Assembly: GCA_025355105.1 (NCBI GenBank)
Contig: JANYAE010000081.1
Span: 186,001 to 250,000 of the forward strand
From: Pseudomonadota bacterium
Lineage (GTDB): Bacteria; Pseudomonadota; Gammaproteobacteria; Steroidobacterales; Steroidobacteraceae
DNA: 64,000 bases
Direction: 5' to 3'
Both the position numbers and the translations under genes were made by a program. A model generated the notes under the pieces. That model did not search any database. It was given only the letters and a program-made list of their open reading frames with translations, and had not been told where the DNA came from. Shown piece after piece: positions 1-9,436 of this stretch. Within the stretch, counting starts at the first letter, position 1; each line of letters begins with the position of its first letter.

Positions 1-19
1 CAGTCACGGGGGACATCTA

Positions 20-2761
20 ATGAATCGGATCACATTCGCGGTCAAGTCGGCACTGGGTCTTGTGATGCTTGCGCCACCGGCGCTGGCGCTCGCCCAGTCT
101 GCACCGGTCGCGCCGGCAGCGACGCTCGAGGAAGTGGTCGTCACCGGCATCCGCCGCTCGCTCGAGCAGTCGCTCGACGCCAAGCGCGCGAGCACGTCGG
201 TCGTCGACGTCATCAGCGCCGAGGACATCGGCAAGATGCCGGACAAGAACATCGCCGACTCGCTGCAGCGGGTGCCGGGCGTGACGATCAGCTCGGCAGG
301 CGCCAGCGAGGGTGGCTTCGACGAGAACGACCGCGTCAGCATGCGCGGCACCGGCCCGAGCCTCACGCAGACCCTGATCAACGGCCACAATGTCGCCTCC
401 GGTGACTGGTTCGTCCTCAACCAAGTGACGACCGTCGGCCGCAGCGTGAGCTACTCGCTGCTGCCGTCCGAACTCGTCAGCAGCGTCGTCGTCCACAAGA
501 GCTCCGAGGCCTCGCTCGTCGAGGGCGGCGTCGCCGGCTCGGTCGACATCATCACGCGCAAGCCGCTGGAGTTCGGCAAGCCGCTGACGCTCGAGGGCTC
601 GGTTGGCGCGGTGTACGCGGACCTGCCGTCGAAGACCGACCCGCAGCTCAGCGGTCTCATCAACTGGCGAAATGATTCGGCGACCTTCGGCATCATGCTG
701 CAGGCCTTTTCGGAACAGCGCCACCTGCGCCGCGACGGCGTGGAACTGCTCGGCTACGAGCGCATCGCGCCGGGCAGCGCCGTTGCGACCTCGAACCCCG
801 ATCTCACCAACGTCTGGTACCCGGCGCTGATCGGCGCGGCCCTGTTCGAGCAGAAGCGCGAGCGCAAGGGTGGGCTGATCGATGCACAGTGGAAGCCGAA
901 CGACGCGATCATGTTCGACCTGTCGGGCTTCATCTCGAAGCTCGACGGCCCGAACTACAATCGCAACTACCTGCTGTGGAATACGCACTACATCAACTCA
1001 GGCGCCGGCCAGGCGCCGGACCCTGGCTACGTGGTCACCAACGGCACGCTGACGCAGGCGACCTTCACCGGCAAGCCCGGCACCTTCTACGGCGTCTACG
1101 ACCAGATCTCCCGTCCGGACGAGAGCGCGAGCTCGAACTTCGTCAACCTCGACGGCACCTTCCGCATCACCGACCGCGTGTCGCTGGCGGCGCAGATCGG
1201 CACCTCCGAGGGCCACGGCAAGACGCCGACCCAGAATGTCTCCGAGACACTGCCAGGTGCCGGCAATGGTGCCGGCTGGCAGTTGCATGGCATCGGCAGC
1301 GGCCCGAACTTCAACCTCGGCACGACCAACAACACGACGCCGTTCCCGGGCGGCACGCCGGTCGACTTCGGCTGGATCTTCGGCGCCCAGAACGTCGACA
1401 TCGTCGACAAGGAGAGCTGGGCCAAGCTCGACGCCACCTTCGCGATGGACGGCGACCACTGGAAGGACCTCAAGTTCGGCATTCGCTACGCCAAGCACGA
1501 TCGCACCTCCGACGGCGCGATCGCGCAGGGGCCGACCTTCAGCGGTCCGAACGGCGGCGGCGTCAGCACCGCCAACTATCCGAGCACCTGGACGAACTAT
1601 CCGTCGAACTTCACGAGCTTCGGCGGCTCGATCCCGACCGGCATCTGGTACTGGACTCCGGCGCAGCTCGCGGCCTACAACGGCGCGGGACTCGTGCAGC
1701 GCGACCCGCTGGCGCGCGCCTACTACCAGTACCTGTTCGGCGTCCACGAGAAGGACTTCGCGACCTACCTGCAGGCGGACTTCAAGGGTCAGGGCTGGAG
1801 CGCCAATGTCGGCGTGCGCGTGGTCAACACGGGCGAGGACATCGTCACCTACACGCAGGTGGATCCGTCGACGCCAGGGGCGATCCTGACCTCGCTGTTC
1901 GGACCCTACATCGGCATCCCGGTCAGCCACAGCTACAGCGACGTGCTGCCGAGCGCGAACCTCAAGGTCGACCTCGCCACGGACCTGGTCGCGAAGTTTG
2001 CGATTTCGGAGACGATGACCCGGCCGGACTACTCGGCGCTGGCGGGCTTCACCAACCTCTCGCCGCCGGGCAACATCGGCGGGACCGGCACCGGCTCCGG
2101 CGGCAACCCGGACCTGAAGCCGATCCGCTCGGTCAACTACGACGCCACCTTCGAGTGGTACTTCGCCAAGCGCTCGCTGCTGTCGGCGACGATGTTCTTC
2201 ATGGACCTGCAGAACTTCGTCGGCTATGGCAGCCAGACGCTGAACTACACGACTTTCGGCCCGCCGTTCCCGGCCGGCGGTCAGGTCGTGCCGTACCTGC
2301 TGACCGTGCCGGTCAACGCGTCCGGCCGCGCGCAGGGCGTCGAGCTGGCCTACCAGCAGGCTTTCGGCGAGCACTTTGGCGCGCTCGCCAACTACACCTA
2401 CACGGATGGCCGGCAGACCTCGCAGATCACCAACGGCGACGACCGCCTGGTCGGCACTTCGAAGAACACCTACAACCTGAGCGGCTACTACGAAGACGCG
2501 CACTTCAGCGCGCGGCTCGCGTACACCTACCGGTCGGCGTTCTTCAGCGGACTCGACCGCAACACGGCGTTCTCGCAGGACGCGATCGGCTCGTTGTCGG
2601 CCTCCTTCGGCTACAAGATCAACGACAACTTCGGCCTGACGCTCGATGGCCAGAACCTCAACAACGCGACTCTGAAGTACTACGCCCTGAACGAGGACCA
2701 GCCGCGTGCGTTCTACAAGAACGGCCGGCAGTACTACCTGAACCTGCGCGTCAAGTTCTGA
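20..2761 (+). CDS. TonB-dependent receptor of the GlcNAc/chito-oligosaccharide locus
   Basis: A 913-residue outer-membrane receptor that probably imports a substrate using TonB-ExbB-ExbD energy. The start follows a GGGGG ribosome binding site. Residues 1-26 form a signal peptide ending ALALAQ. The mature N-terminus carries the TLEEVVVTGIRRSL segment seen in Xanthomonas/Caulobacter-type receptors (a TonB-box region). The plug has KMPDKNIADSLQRVPGV, a long beta-barrel follows, and the chain ends with the aromatic LRVKF typical of Bam-assembled barrels. The downstream hexosaminidase and GlcNAc-type PTS genes on the same strand suggest GlcNAc or chitin fragments as substrate; this is inferred from context, since receptor sequence alone does not give the ligand. 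Length is normal for the family and no defect is seen. The promoter lies outside the window. Confidence 0.93.
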   Translation: MNRITFAVKSALGLVMLAPPALALAQSAPVAPAATLEEVVVTGIRRSLEQSLDAKRASTSVVDVISAEDIGKMPDKNIADSLQRVPGVTISSAGASEGGFDENDRVSMRGTGPSLTQTLINGHNVASGDWFVLNQVTTVGRSVSYSLLPSELVSSVVVHKSSEASLVEGGVAGSVDIITRKPLEFGKPLTLEGSVGAVYADLPSKTDPQLSGLINWRNDSATFGIMLQAFSEQRHLRRDGVELLGYERIAPGSAVATSNPDLTNVWYPALIGAALFEQKRERKGGLIDAQWKPNDAIMFDLSGFISKLDGPNYNRNYLLWNTHYINSGAGQAPDPGYVVTNGTLTQATFTGKPGTFYGVYDQISRPDESASSNFVNLDGTFRITDRVSLAAQIGTSEGHGKTPTQNVSETLPGAGNGAGWQLHGIGSGPNFNLGTTNNTTPFPGGTPVDFGWIFGAQNVDIVDKESWAKLDATFAMDGDHWKDLKFGIRYAKHDRTSDGAIAQGPTFSGPNGGGVSTANYPSTWTNYPSNFTSFGGSIPTGIWYWTPAQLAAYNGAGLVQRDPLARAYYQYLFGVHEKDFATYLQADFKGQGWSANVGVRVVNTGEDIVTYTQVDPSTPGAILTSLFGPYIGIPVSHSYSDVLPSANLKVDLATDLVAKFAISETMTRPDYSALAGFTNLSPPGNIGGTGTGSGGNPDLKPIRSVNYDATFEWYFAKRSLLSATMFFMDLQNFVGYGSQTLNYTTFGPPFPAGGQVVPYLLTVPVNASGRAQGVELAYQQAFGEHFGALANYTYTDGRQTSQITNGDDRLVGTSKNTYNLSGYYEDAHFSARLAYTYRSAFFSGLDRNTAFSQDAIGSLSASFGYKINDNFGLTLDGQNLNNATLKYYALNEDQPRAFYKNGRQYYLNLRVKF

Positions 2762-2851
2762 AGAGGCGCCACGCCGCGAGGCGTGTCAAGCTCGTACGGT
2801 GGCCGGCATCCGGCCGGCCACCGGCACACGGGCTTCGCAGAGGTACGCGAC

Positions 2852-5125
2852 GTGCGACGAGTCACGTGGGGCGGGCGGCGTCGGCTCGCGGTGGCAGGCT
2901 GCGCGCTGGTATTCGCCGCGGCCGCCCCGACGGGCCACGCCGAGCCGCAGGCCGGTGCGCTCATTCCGTTGCCGGCGGAGTCCCATGCGGGATCCGGCAG
3001 CTTCCATGTCGGCGCGGCGACGCCGATCCGGACACCTGGCGGTGACGGCGGCGCCGAACGAGCCGCTCACTACCTGGTCGAGCAGGTCGCGCGACTCGGC
3101 GGGCCGGCGTTGCGCGTCGGCGCCGGCCGCGGCCACGGCCACGGCGGCGCAATCAGCTTCGAACGCCGCCGCGGGCTGGCCGCGGAGGGCTATCAGCTGG
3201 AGATCACGCCGCGCGGCGTGACGCTCGCCGCGAGCACCGACGCTGGGCTCTTCTACGCAGCCGTCACACTCAGCCAGTTGCTGCCACCCGCTCGGTCGGG
3301 CGCGGACCTGCCGGTGCGGCAGATCAGCGATGCACCGGCCTACCCGTGGCGCGGCCTGATGCTCGATTCGGCGCGGCACTTCCAGCCTGCAGCCGTCGTG
3401 CGCTCGATGATCGACTGGATGGCGTGGCACAAGCTCAACGTGCTGCACTGGCACCTGACCGACGACCAGGGCTGGCGACTCGAGATCCTGAAGTACCCCC
3501 GCCTGACCAGCGTCGGGGCGTGGCGGACGCCGGCCAGCGTCGCGTCGCCGGCGGACGGTCGCTACGGCGGCTACTACACGCAGCGTGAGGTGCGCGACAT
3601 CGTGGCCTTCGCCGCCGGGCGGCAGGTGACGATCGTGCCGGAGATCGACCTGCCGGGCCATGCCCAGGCCGCGATCGCGGCGTATCCGGAGCTCGGCTCA
3701 ACCGACGGGCCGCCACCGGCGGTGTCGGCGCGCTGGGGTGTGCACCGCTACCTCTTCAACCCCGACGAGCACACGCTCGGCTTTCTCGAGGACGTGCTCA
3801 GCGAGGTGGTACGGCTCTTTCCCGGCCGCTACGTCCACATCGGAGGCGACGAGGCGGTCAAGGACCAGTGGCAGGCGTCGGCGCGTGTCCAGCTGCGCGC
3901 CCGGGAGCTCGGCCGCGAGGACCCCGAGGTGCTGCAGGCGTATTTCACCGAGCGCCTGGGGCGCTTCCTTGCGGCACATGGCCGTCGGCTCGTCGGCTGG
4001 GACGAGGTGCTCCGGCCCGAGCTCGCGCCTGACGCGATCGTGATGTCGTGGCACGGCACGAGCGGCGCGCACGCCGCGGCGATCGCTGGCCACGATGCCG
4101 TACTGACGCCGTGGCCGACGATGTATTTCGACAACCGGCAGAGTGCCCTCGCCGCGGAACCCCCCGGCCGCACCAAGGTGATCTCGCTCGAGGACGTGTA
4201 TCGCTTCGAGCCGCGCGACGCGACGTTGAGCGAGGCCGAGCAGCGCCACGTCCTCGGCGTGCAGGGCAATCTCTGGACCGAGCACATCCGAAGCGACGAG
4301 CGACTGGAGTGGATGGCGCTGCCCCGGGCGGCGGCGGTCGCCGAACTCGGCTGGACGCCGGCGGCGCGGCGCCGCTGGCCGGAGTTTCTCGCCCGGCTCG
4401 CGGCGCTGACGCCGCGCTACACCGCCCTGCATCTGCACGCGGCCGACAGTCCCTTCGCGATCGACGCGCGCTTCGCCCCGGACGTCGGCGGCATCGACGT
4501 GACACTCGTGAACCAGACCGGCTTCGGCCAGATCCGCTACACGACCGATGGCCACGACCCGGGAGCGGACGCCGCGGTGTACGCCGCGCCTCTGACGCTT
4601 GCGCCGGGGACGACCTTGAGCGCCGCCACCTTCGACGGTCGCGAGCGGATCTCCGCGGTCTGGACGAGGCGCGTGGATCGGCAAGCGCTCGCGCGCCGCG
4701 ACAGCCAGGAGCTCACGCTCTGCACCGACGGCGTCGGACTGCTGCTCGAGCCGGCCGGCGCCGATCGCCCGGTGGCCGTCGACATCATGAACCCCTGCTG
4801 GATCTATCGCGGTGCCGACCTGAGCGGCGGCGCGCGCCTCGAAGCCGCGGTGGTGCCGCTGCCGTTCAACTTCGAGCTCGGCGCCGACCTCGCCAAGGCG
4901 CGGACCGGCGCCGCGGCGGGGGCAGTAGGCGAACTGGAAGTGCGCGTCGACGGCTGTGAGGCCGAGCCGGTCGCGCGCTTGCGACTGCCGGCCACCGCGC
5001 AGGCGGCGACGCTTGCGAAGGTGGCGCTACCGCAGCTCCCGGGCCGGCATGACCTCTGCCTGCGAATCATCCGGCCGGCACTTGAACCGCTGTGGGCCAT
5101 CGACTGGGCCGGGGTCGGAGACTAG
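2852..5125 (+). CDS. Secreted beta-N-acetylhexosaminidase (GH20)
   Basis: A glycoside hydrolase family 20 enzyme of about 757 residues that removes terminal GlcNAc/GalNAc from oligosaccharides, probably in the periplasm or at the cell surface. The GTG at 2852 is preferred because AGAGG lies 8 nt upstream and translation then opens with a clean signal peptide (MRRVTWGGRRRLAVAGCALV..., cleavage near GHA-EPQ). An in-frame start at 2783 would add a non-signal leader. After an N-terminal GH20b-like domain come the barrel landmarks WHLTDDQGWR, EIDLPGHAQA and HIGGDEAVKDQW; the catalytic Asp-Glu pair is D333-E334. A C-terminal chitobiase-like domain (IRYTTDGHDPGADAAVY) follows. It lies 90 nt after the receptor and 4 nt before the PTS gene, so it likely supplies GlcNAc to both. 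Confidence 0.94.
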   Translation: MRRVTWGGRRRLAVAGCALVFAAAAPTGHAEPQAGALIPLPAESHAGSGSFHVGAATPIRTPGGDGGAERAAHYLVEQVARLGGPALRVGAGRGHGHGGAISFERRRGLAAEGYQLEITPRGVTLAASTDAGLFYAAVTLSQLLPPARSGADLPVRQISDAPAYPWRGLMLDSARHFQPAAVVRSMIDWMAWHKLNVLHWHLTDDQGWRLEILKYPRLTSVGAWRTPASVASPADGRYGGYYTQREVRDIVAFAAGRQVTIVPEIDLPGHAQAAIAAYPELGSTDGPPPAVSARWGVHRYLFNPDEHTLGFLEDVLSEVVRLFPGRYVHIGGDEAVKDQWQASARVQLRARELGREDPEVLQAYFTERLGRFLAAHGRRLVGWDEVLRPELAPDAIVMSWHGTSGAHAAAIAGHDAVLTPWPTMYFDNRQSALAAEPPGRTKVISLEDVYRFEPRDATLSEAEQRHVLGVQGNLWTEHIRSDERLEWMALPRAAAVAELGWTPAARRRWPEFLARLAALTPRYTALHLHAADSPFAIDARFAPDVGGIDVTLVNQTGFGQIRYTTDGHDPGADAAVYAAPLTLAPGTTLSAATFDGRERISAVWTRRVDRQALARRDSQELTLCTDGVGLLLEPAGADRPVAVDIMNPCWIYRGADLSGGARLEAAVVPLPFNFELGADLAKARTGAAAGAVGELEVRVDGCEAEPVARLRLPATAQAATLAKVALPQLPGRHDLCLRIIRPALEPLWAIDWAGVGD

Positions 5126-5129
5126 CGGG

Positions 5130-7679
5130 ATGCCGACTCTGACGATTCTTGCGCCGCTTGACGGCTGGTGCGCGCCGCTCGAGGAGGTGCCGGACCCGGT
5201 GTTCGCCGGCCGGATGCTCGGCGATGGACTCGCGATTGATCCGACCTCAGGGCTGGTCGTTGCGCCGTGCGCTGGCGAGGTCGTCACCGTCGCCGCCGGC
5301 GGGCACGCCGTCTCGGTGCGGGCCGCCTTCGGCGTCGACGTGCTGGTCCACGTCGGCATTGACACCGTGCAGCTCGCCGGCCAGGGCTTCGAGGTGCTGG
5401 TCCGTCCCGGACAGGTGGTGGCCCCCGGCGCCGGCTTGCTTCGCTTTGACCTTGACGCGGTCGCCCGCGCCGCGAAGAGCCTCCTGTCGCCGGTGGTCGT
5501 GACCGCCGACGCCGGCATGATCATGCGACGGCGGCGCGCGGCCGGGCCGGTTCGTGCCGGCGACGTGCTGTTCGAACTCGAGGGCGGAGCCATGGTGGCA
5601 CCGGCACCGGCACCGGCACCGGCACCGGCGCCGCAAGCGGGCACGTTGGACCGCGCCTTGCGGGTGCTGTTGCGCCACGGACTGCACGCCCGCCCGGCGG
5701 CGCTGCTGTCACAACGGCTGCGCGAGTTCGCCGCCGATGTCTCGCTCGAGGCCCACGGCAAGAGCGCGAGCGCGCGCAGCGTGGTCGCGATCATGGCGCT
5801 CGGCGTGGGTCACCAGGACGAAGTCACCGTGCGCGCGAGCGGGCCGAGCGCGGCGGCCGCGCTCGATGCGTTCGAGGCCGCGCTCGAGGAGGCGCTGCGG
5901 GCCGAGGCCGCCGCAGGTCATGATGAAGGCGCATCGCGGTCGGTGCCCGCGCCATCCGCGGCGGCCGGCACGCGCGACGCCGACGGCTCGCTGCTCGGCG
6001 TGGCGGCGGTTGCCGGCTTCGCGGTCGGCGTCGCGGTGCGACTTGAGCGGCCGGAGATCGAGGTCCCCGAGCAGGGCCGCGGCGCGGCCCACGAGAGCGG
6101 CGAGCTCGAGCGCGCGCGGTCGGTCGTGCGCGCTCGGCTGACGCGCGTCGGCGCGGTCGGTGGCGCGGCGCGGCGCGAGATCGTCCTGGCGCACGTCGAG
6201 TTCCTCGATGATCCGGTGCTCAACGACACGGCGCAGGATCTGATCGCGAGCGGCCGGAGCGCCGGCTTCGCCTGGCGCAGCGCGATCAGGCGCTCGATCG
6301 CCGCGCTGCAGTCGCTCGGCGATGCGCGGCTGCGTGAACGCGCCGATGACCTGCTGGACGTCGAGGCGCACGTGCTGCTTGCGCTCGCCGGCGAGGCCCG
6401 GCCGATGATCCTGCCGCTGCCGGAGCGCGCGGTGCTGCTCGCCGACGAGCTGCTGCCGTCGGAACTGGTGGCGCTCGATCGGGAGCGGCTGGCGGCGATC
6501 TGCCTCGGCGGCGGCGGCGCCACCTCGCATGTGGCGATCCTCGCCGCGGCCATGGACGTGCCGATGCTGGTCGGTCTCGGGGCGGCGGTTCGGGAGATCG
6601 CCGAGGGCGCCACGGTCGTCGTCGACGCGGACCGCAGCCGGCTGCGGATCTCGCCGCCGGCGGCGGAGGTGGACGCCGCCGAACGGCACGCCGCGGACCG
6701 CCACGCGGCGCGGAGCGCCGAGCGGGCCGCCGCACAGAACGACTGTCGCGCCGGCGATGGCACGCGGATCGATATCTACGCCAACGTCGGCAGCGTCGCC
6801 GATGCCGTGGCGGCCGTCGGCAACGGCGCCGAGGGCTGCGGGCTGCTGCGCACCGAGTTCCTGTTCATCGACCGCGACACGGCGCCGAGCGAGGACGAGC
6901 AGCTCGCCGCCTACCAGGCGGTGGCCGACGCGCTCGGCGGTCGGCCGCTCGTGCTGAGGCTCATGGACGTCGGTGGAGACAAGCCGCTGCGCTACCTGCC
7001 GCTGCCGCACGAGGACAACCCGGCGCTCGGGCTGCGCGGCATCCGCACGGCGCTGCGCCACCCCGAACTGCTGCGCACGCAGCTGCGGGCGGCGCTGCGC
7101 GTGCATCCGGCGGGTGTCGTGCGCTTGCTGCTGCCGATGATCACCGATGTCGCGGAGCTGCGCACCGTGCGCGCCGTCGTTGACGAGGTCCAGTTGGCGC
7201 TCGGCGGGCGCCAGGCCCCGATGATCGGCGCCATGATCGAGACCCCGGCGGCGGCGCTCACCGCGGTGCAGGTGGCGCGTGTCGCCGACTTCCTGTCGAT
7301 CGGCAGCAACGATCTGACGCAGTACACGCTGGCGATGGACCGCGGCCACAGCGAGCTTGCGGCGCGCGTGGATGCCCTGCACCCGGCGGTGCTGCAGCTC
7401 GTGGCCGAGGCCGCGCGCGCCGGGGTGGCCGCCGGGCGCGTCGTCGCGGTCTGCGGCGGCGTCGCGGCGGACCCGGCGGCGGTGCCGCTGCTGCTCGGGC
7501 TCGGGGTGCGGGAGCTGTCGGTCGTTCCGGCGGCGGTCCCGGCCGTCAAGCGGCTGGTGCGCACGCTCCAGATCGCCGACTGTGCCGCACTCGCGGCACG
7601 CTGCCTCGACCTCGGGTCCGCCGCGGAAGTGCGGGCGCAGGTCGCGCGGTTGCTGCCCGCCACTGGAGAGCCAAGATGA
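5130..7679 (+). CDS. nagF: Fused PTS phosphotransferase EIIA(Glc-type)-HPr-enzyme I, GlcNAc system
   Basis: An 849-residue cytoplasmic protein joining three PTS steps, carrying phosphate from PEP to the sugar permease encoded next. The ATG at 5130 begins directly with an EIIA fold. The EIIA(Glc) domain (residues 1-150) has the paired histidines H59 (GGHAVSV) and H74 (VHVGIDTVQL). An Ala-Pro linker follows. The HPr domain (residues 170-255) has H186 in GLHARPAALL. The enzyme I domain (from about residue 285 to the end) has H467 in GGGGATSHVAI, the LLRTEFLF segment and a CGG near the C-terminus in place of the usual CGE. The domain order matches NagF-type proteins of Xanthomonas and Pseudomonas. 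Its stop overlaps the next start (ATGA), implying translational coupling. The symbol rests on architecture and neighbours. Confidence 0.92.
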   Translation: MPTLTILAPLDGWCAPLEEVPDPVFAGRMLGDGLAIDPTSGLVVAPCAGEVVTVAAGGHAVSVRAAFGVDVLVHVGIDTVQLAGQGFEVLVRPGQVVAPGAGLLRFDLDAVARAAKSLLSPVVVTADAGMIMRRRRAAGPVRAGDVLFELEGGAMVAPAPAPAPAPAPQAGTLDRALRVLLRHGLHARPAALLSQRLREFAADVSLEAHGKSASARSVVAIMALGVGHQDEVTVRASGPSAAAALDAFEAALEEALRAEAAAGHDEGASRSVPAPSAAAGTRDADGSLLGVAAVAGFAVGVAVRLERPEIEVPEQGRGAAHESGELERARSVVRARLTRVGAVGGAARREIVLAHVEFLDDPVLNDTAQDLIASGRSAGFAWRSAIRRSIAALQSLGDARLRERADDLLDVEAHVLLALAGEARPMILPLPERAVLLADELLPSELVALDRERLAAICLGGGGATSHVAILAAAMDVPMLVGLGAAVREIAEGATVVVDADRSRLRISPPAAEVDAAERHAADRHAARSAERAAAQNDCRAGDGTRIDIYANVGSVADAVAAVGNGAEGCGLLRTEFLFIDRDTAPSEDEQLAAYQAVADALGGRPLVLRLMDVGGDKPLRYLPLPHEDNPALGLRGIRTALRHPELLRTQLRAALRVHPAGVVRLLLPMITDVAELRTVRAVVDEVQLALGGRQAPMIGAMIETPAAALTAVQVARVADFLSIGSNDLTQYTLAMDRGHSELAARVDALHPAVLQLVAEAARAGVAAGRVVAVCGGVAADPAAVPLLLGLGVRELSVVPAAVPAVKRLVRTLQIADCAALAARCLDLGSAAEVRAQVARLLPATGEPR
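5598..5633 (+). repeat. Hexanucleotide tandem repeat encoding the EIIA-HPr linker
   Basis: Five perfect GCACCG units and a sixth GCGCCG variant encode an (Ala-Pro)n hinge between the EIIA and HPr domains. Such in-frame hexamers can change copy number without breaking the reading frame, altering only linker length. Confidence 0.9.
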
Positions 7680-9376
7680 ACGGACGCTTCTCGGGGATGC
7701 AGCAACTCGGGCGGGCGCTGATGCTGCCGATCGCGGTGCTGCCGATCGCAGGCCTGCTGCTGCGCCTCGGCCAGCCGGACGTGCTCGGCTGGGCGGCGAT
7801 GGCCGCTGCCGGCGATGCGGTGTTCTCGAACCTCGGCCTGCTGTTCGCGGTCGGGGTCGCCGTCGGTCTGGCGCGCGAGAACCACGGCGCCGCGGGTCTC
7901 GCCGCCCTCGTCTGCTACCTCGTGACGACGCGTGGCGTCGACACGCTGATGGCGGTCCCACCGGGCGTGACTGCCGGCGTCGAGGGTGCGGCCCGCGAAC
8001 TTGCTGTTGCGGCCTTCAAGGCGCGCGAACTGTCGAAGCTCAGCATCCCGGTGGGCCTGCTGTCGGGCATCACGGCCGGCATTGCCTACAACCGCTTCAG
8101 CAACATCGAGCTTCCGAGCTACCTGAGTTTCTTCGGCGGCCGGCGCTTTGTCGCGATCACCACCGGCCTCGCCGGCCTCGCGCTGGCCGCCGTCATCGGC
8201 ACGGCCTGGCCGGTGCTCGAGCGTGGCATGGACGCCGCGAGCCAGGCGATCCTCGGCGCCGGCTCGCTCGGCCTCTTCGCCTACGGGCTCCTGAACCGGG
8301 TGCTGATCGTCACCGGGCTGCATCACATTCTCAACAACTTCGCCTGGTTCATCGTCGGCGACTTCCACGGCGCGACCGGCGACCTCAAGCGCTTCTTCGC
8401 CGGCGACCCGAGCGCCGGGGCCTTCATGTCGGGCTTCTTCCCGGTGATGATGTTCGGTCTGCCGGGCGCGTGCCTCGCGATGTACCACGCGGCCGCCCCG
8501 GAGCGGCGCGCGGGAGTCGCCGGCCTGCTGCTGTCGCTCGCGCTGACCTCGTTCCTGACCGGCGTCACCGAGCCGATCGAGTTCACGTTCATGTTCCTCG
8601 CGCCGATTCTCTACGCGGTGCACGCGGTCGCCACCGGTCTTGCGATGGTGGTGATGGACCTGTTCGGCGTGCGGCTCGGCTTCAGCTTCTCGGCCGGCCT
8701 GTTCGACTACCTGCTCAATTTCAGCCACGCGCAGCGGCCACTGCTGCTGCTGCCGATCGGCGCTGCCTACTCGCTGCTCTACTACGGCCTGTTCCGGTTC
8801 TGCATCACCCGTTTTGACCTGGCGACCCCGGGCCGGGAGCCGGACGGCGGCGACGCGGGCGCGGACCTCGCGCCGGTGGGCGAGCGCGGCGCGGCGTTCG
8901 TCGCGGCGCTCGGCGGAGCGGCGAACCTGACCGCGGTGGAGGCGTGCACGACCCGTCTCAGGCTGGTCGTGATCGACGCGTCGAAGGCCGACGAGGGTGC
9001 GCTGCGGCGGCTCGGCGGCCGCGGCGTCGTGAGACCGTCCGCCACCGGCCTGCAGGTCGTCCTCGGCCCGGTCGCGGACCAGGTTGCGGGCGAGATCCGC
9101 GCCGCGCTGCGCGCGCCGACCTCCGGCGCAAGGCAAATGGACGGCGACGGGTTGCTCGCGGCGCTCGGCGGTCGAGGCAACGTGCTCGAGGTCAAGACAG
9201 CGCCAGGGCGGCTGCTGCTCAAGCTCGCGCGGCCGGAGGCGGTGGCGGAGCCGGCGCTCGTCGCGTTCGGCGTGCGCGGCGTGGCACGCCCGTCCGGCGG
9301 GGTCGTGCACGTGCTGGTGAGCGGCGCCGCAGAGGACTGGGCGACGTTGCTGCGGGCGCGACTCGAGCGCGGCTGA
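7676..9376 (+). CDS. nagE: PTS N-acetylglucosamine permease, EIIC-EIIB with a second degenerate EIIB
   Basis: A 566-residue inner-membrane protein that imports and phosphorylates the sugar, using phosphate from the preceding fused protein. The start overlaps that gene by 4 nt (ATGA). Residues 1-370 are the hydrophobic EIIC domain, with MQQLGRALMLPIAVLPIAG at the start, GLHHILNNFAWF and the TEPIEFTFMF substrate-loop motif. An EIIB domain follows with the phosphorylated cysteine C424 in VEACTTRLRL. A second EIIB-like segment (about residues 485-566) repeats the fold, but the matching position reads VLEVKTAPGRLLLKL, with lysine instead of cysteine, so it cannot be phosphorylated there. Assignment to GlcNAc rather than glucose rests on the upstream hexosaminidase and nagF-like gene; nagA and nagB are not in the window. 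Confidence 0.9.
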   Translation: MNGRFSGMQQLGRALMLPIAVLPIAGLLLRLGQPDVLGWAAMAAAGDAVFSNLGLLFAVGVAVGLARENHGAAGLAALVCYLVTTRGVDTLMAVPPGVTAGVEGAARELAVAAFKARELSKLSIPVGLLSGITAGIAYNRFSNIELPSYLSFFGGRRFVAITTGLAGLALAAVIGTAWPVLERGMDAASQAILGAGSLGLFAYGLLNRVLIVTGLHHILNNFAWFIVGDFHGATGDLKRFFAGDPSAGAFMSGFFPVMMFGLPGACLAMYHAAAPERRAGVAGLLLSLALTSFLTGVTEPIEFTFMFLAPILYAVHAVATGLAMVVMDLFGVRLGFSFSAGLFDYLLNFSHAQRPLLLLPIGAAYSLLYYGLFRFCITRFDLATPGREPDGGDAGADLAPVGERGAAFVAALGGAANLTAVEACTTRLRLVVIDASKADEGALRRLGGRGVVRPSATGLQVVLGPVADQVAGEIRAALRAPTSGARQMDGDGLLAALGGRGNVLEVKTAPGRLLLKLARPEAVAEPALVAFGVRGVARPSGGVVHVLVSGAAEDWATLLRARLERG

Positions 9377-9436
9377 TCGGGCGCGGGCTGAGGCGGCGAC
9401 CTACCGTCCGCCGTTGTGGCGGCGGAGGAGGGGAGC

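Noticed and set aside
998..2503. Long antisense open frames across the receptor and many other genes
   Set aside because: They are Arg/Ala-rich shadows of high-GC codon bias with no ribosome binding sites or recognisable domains.
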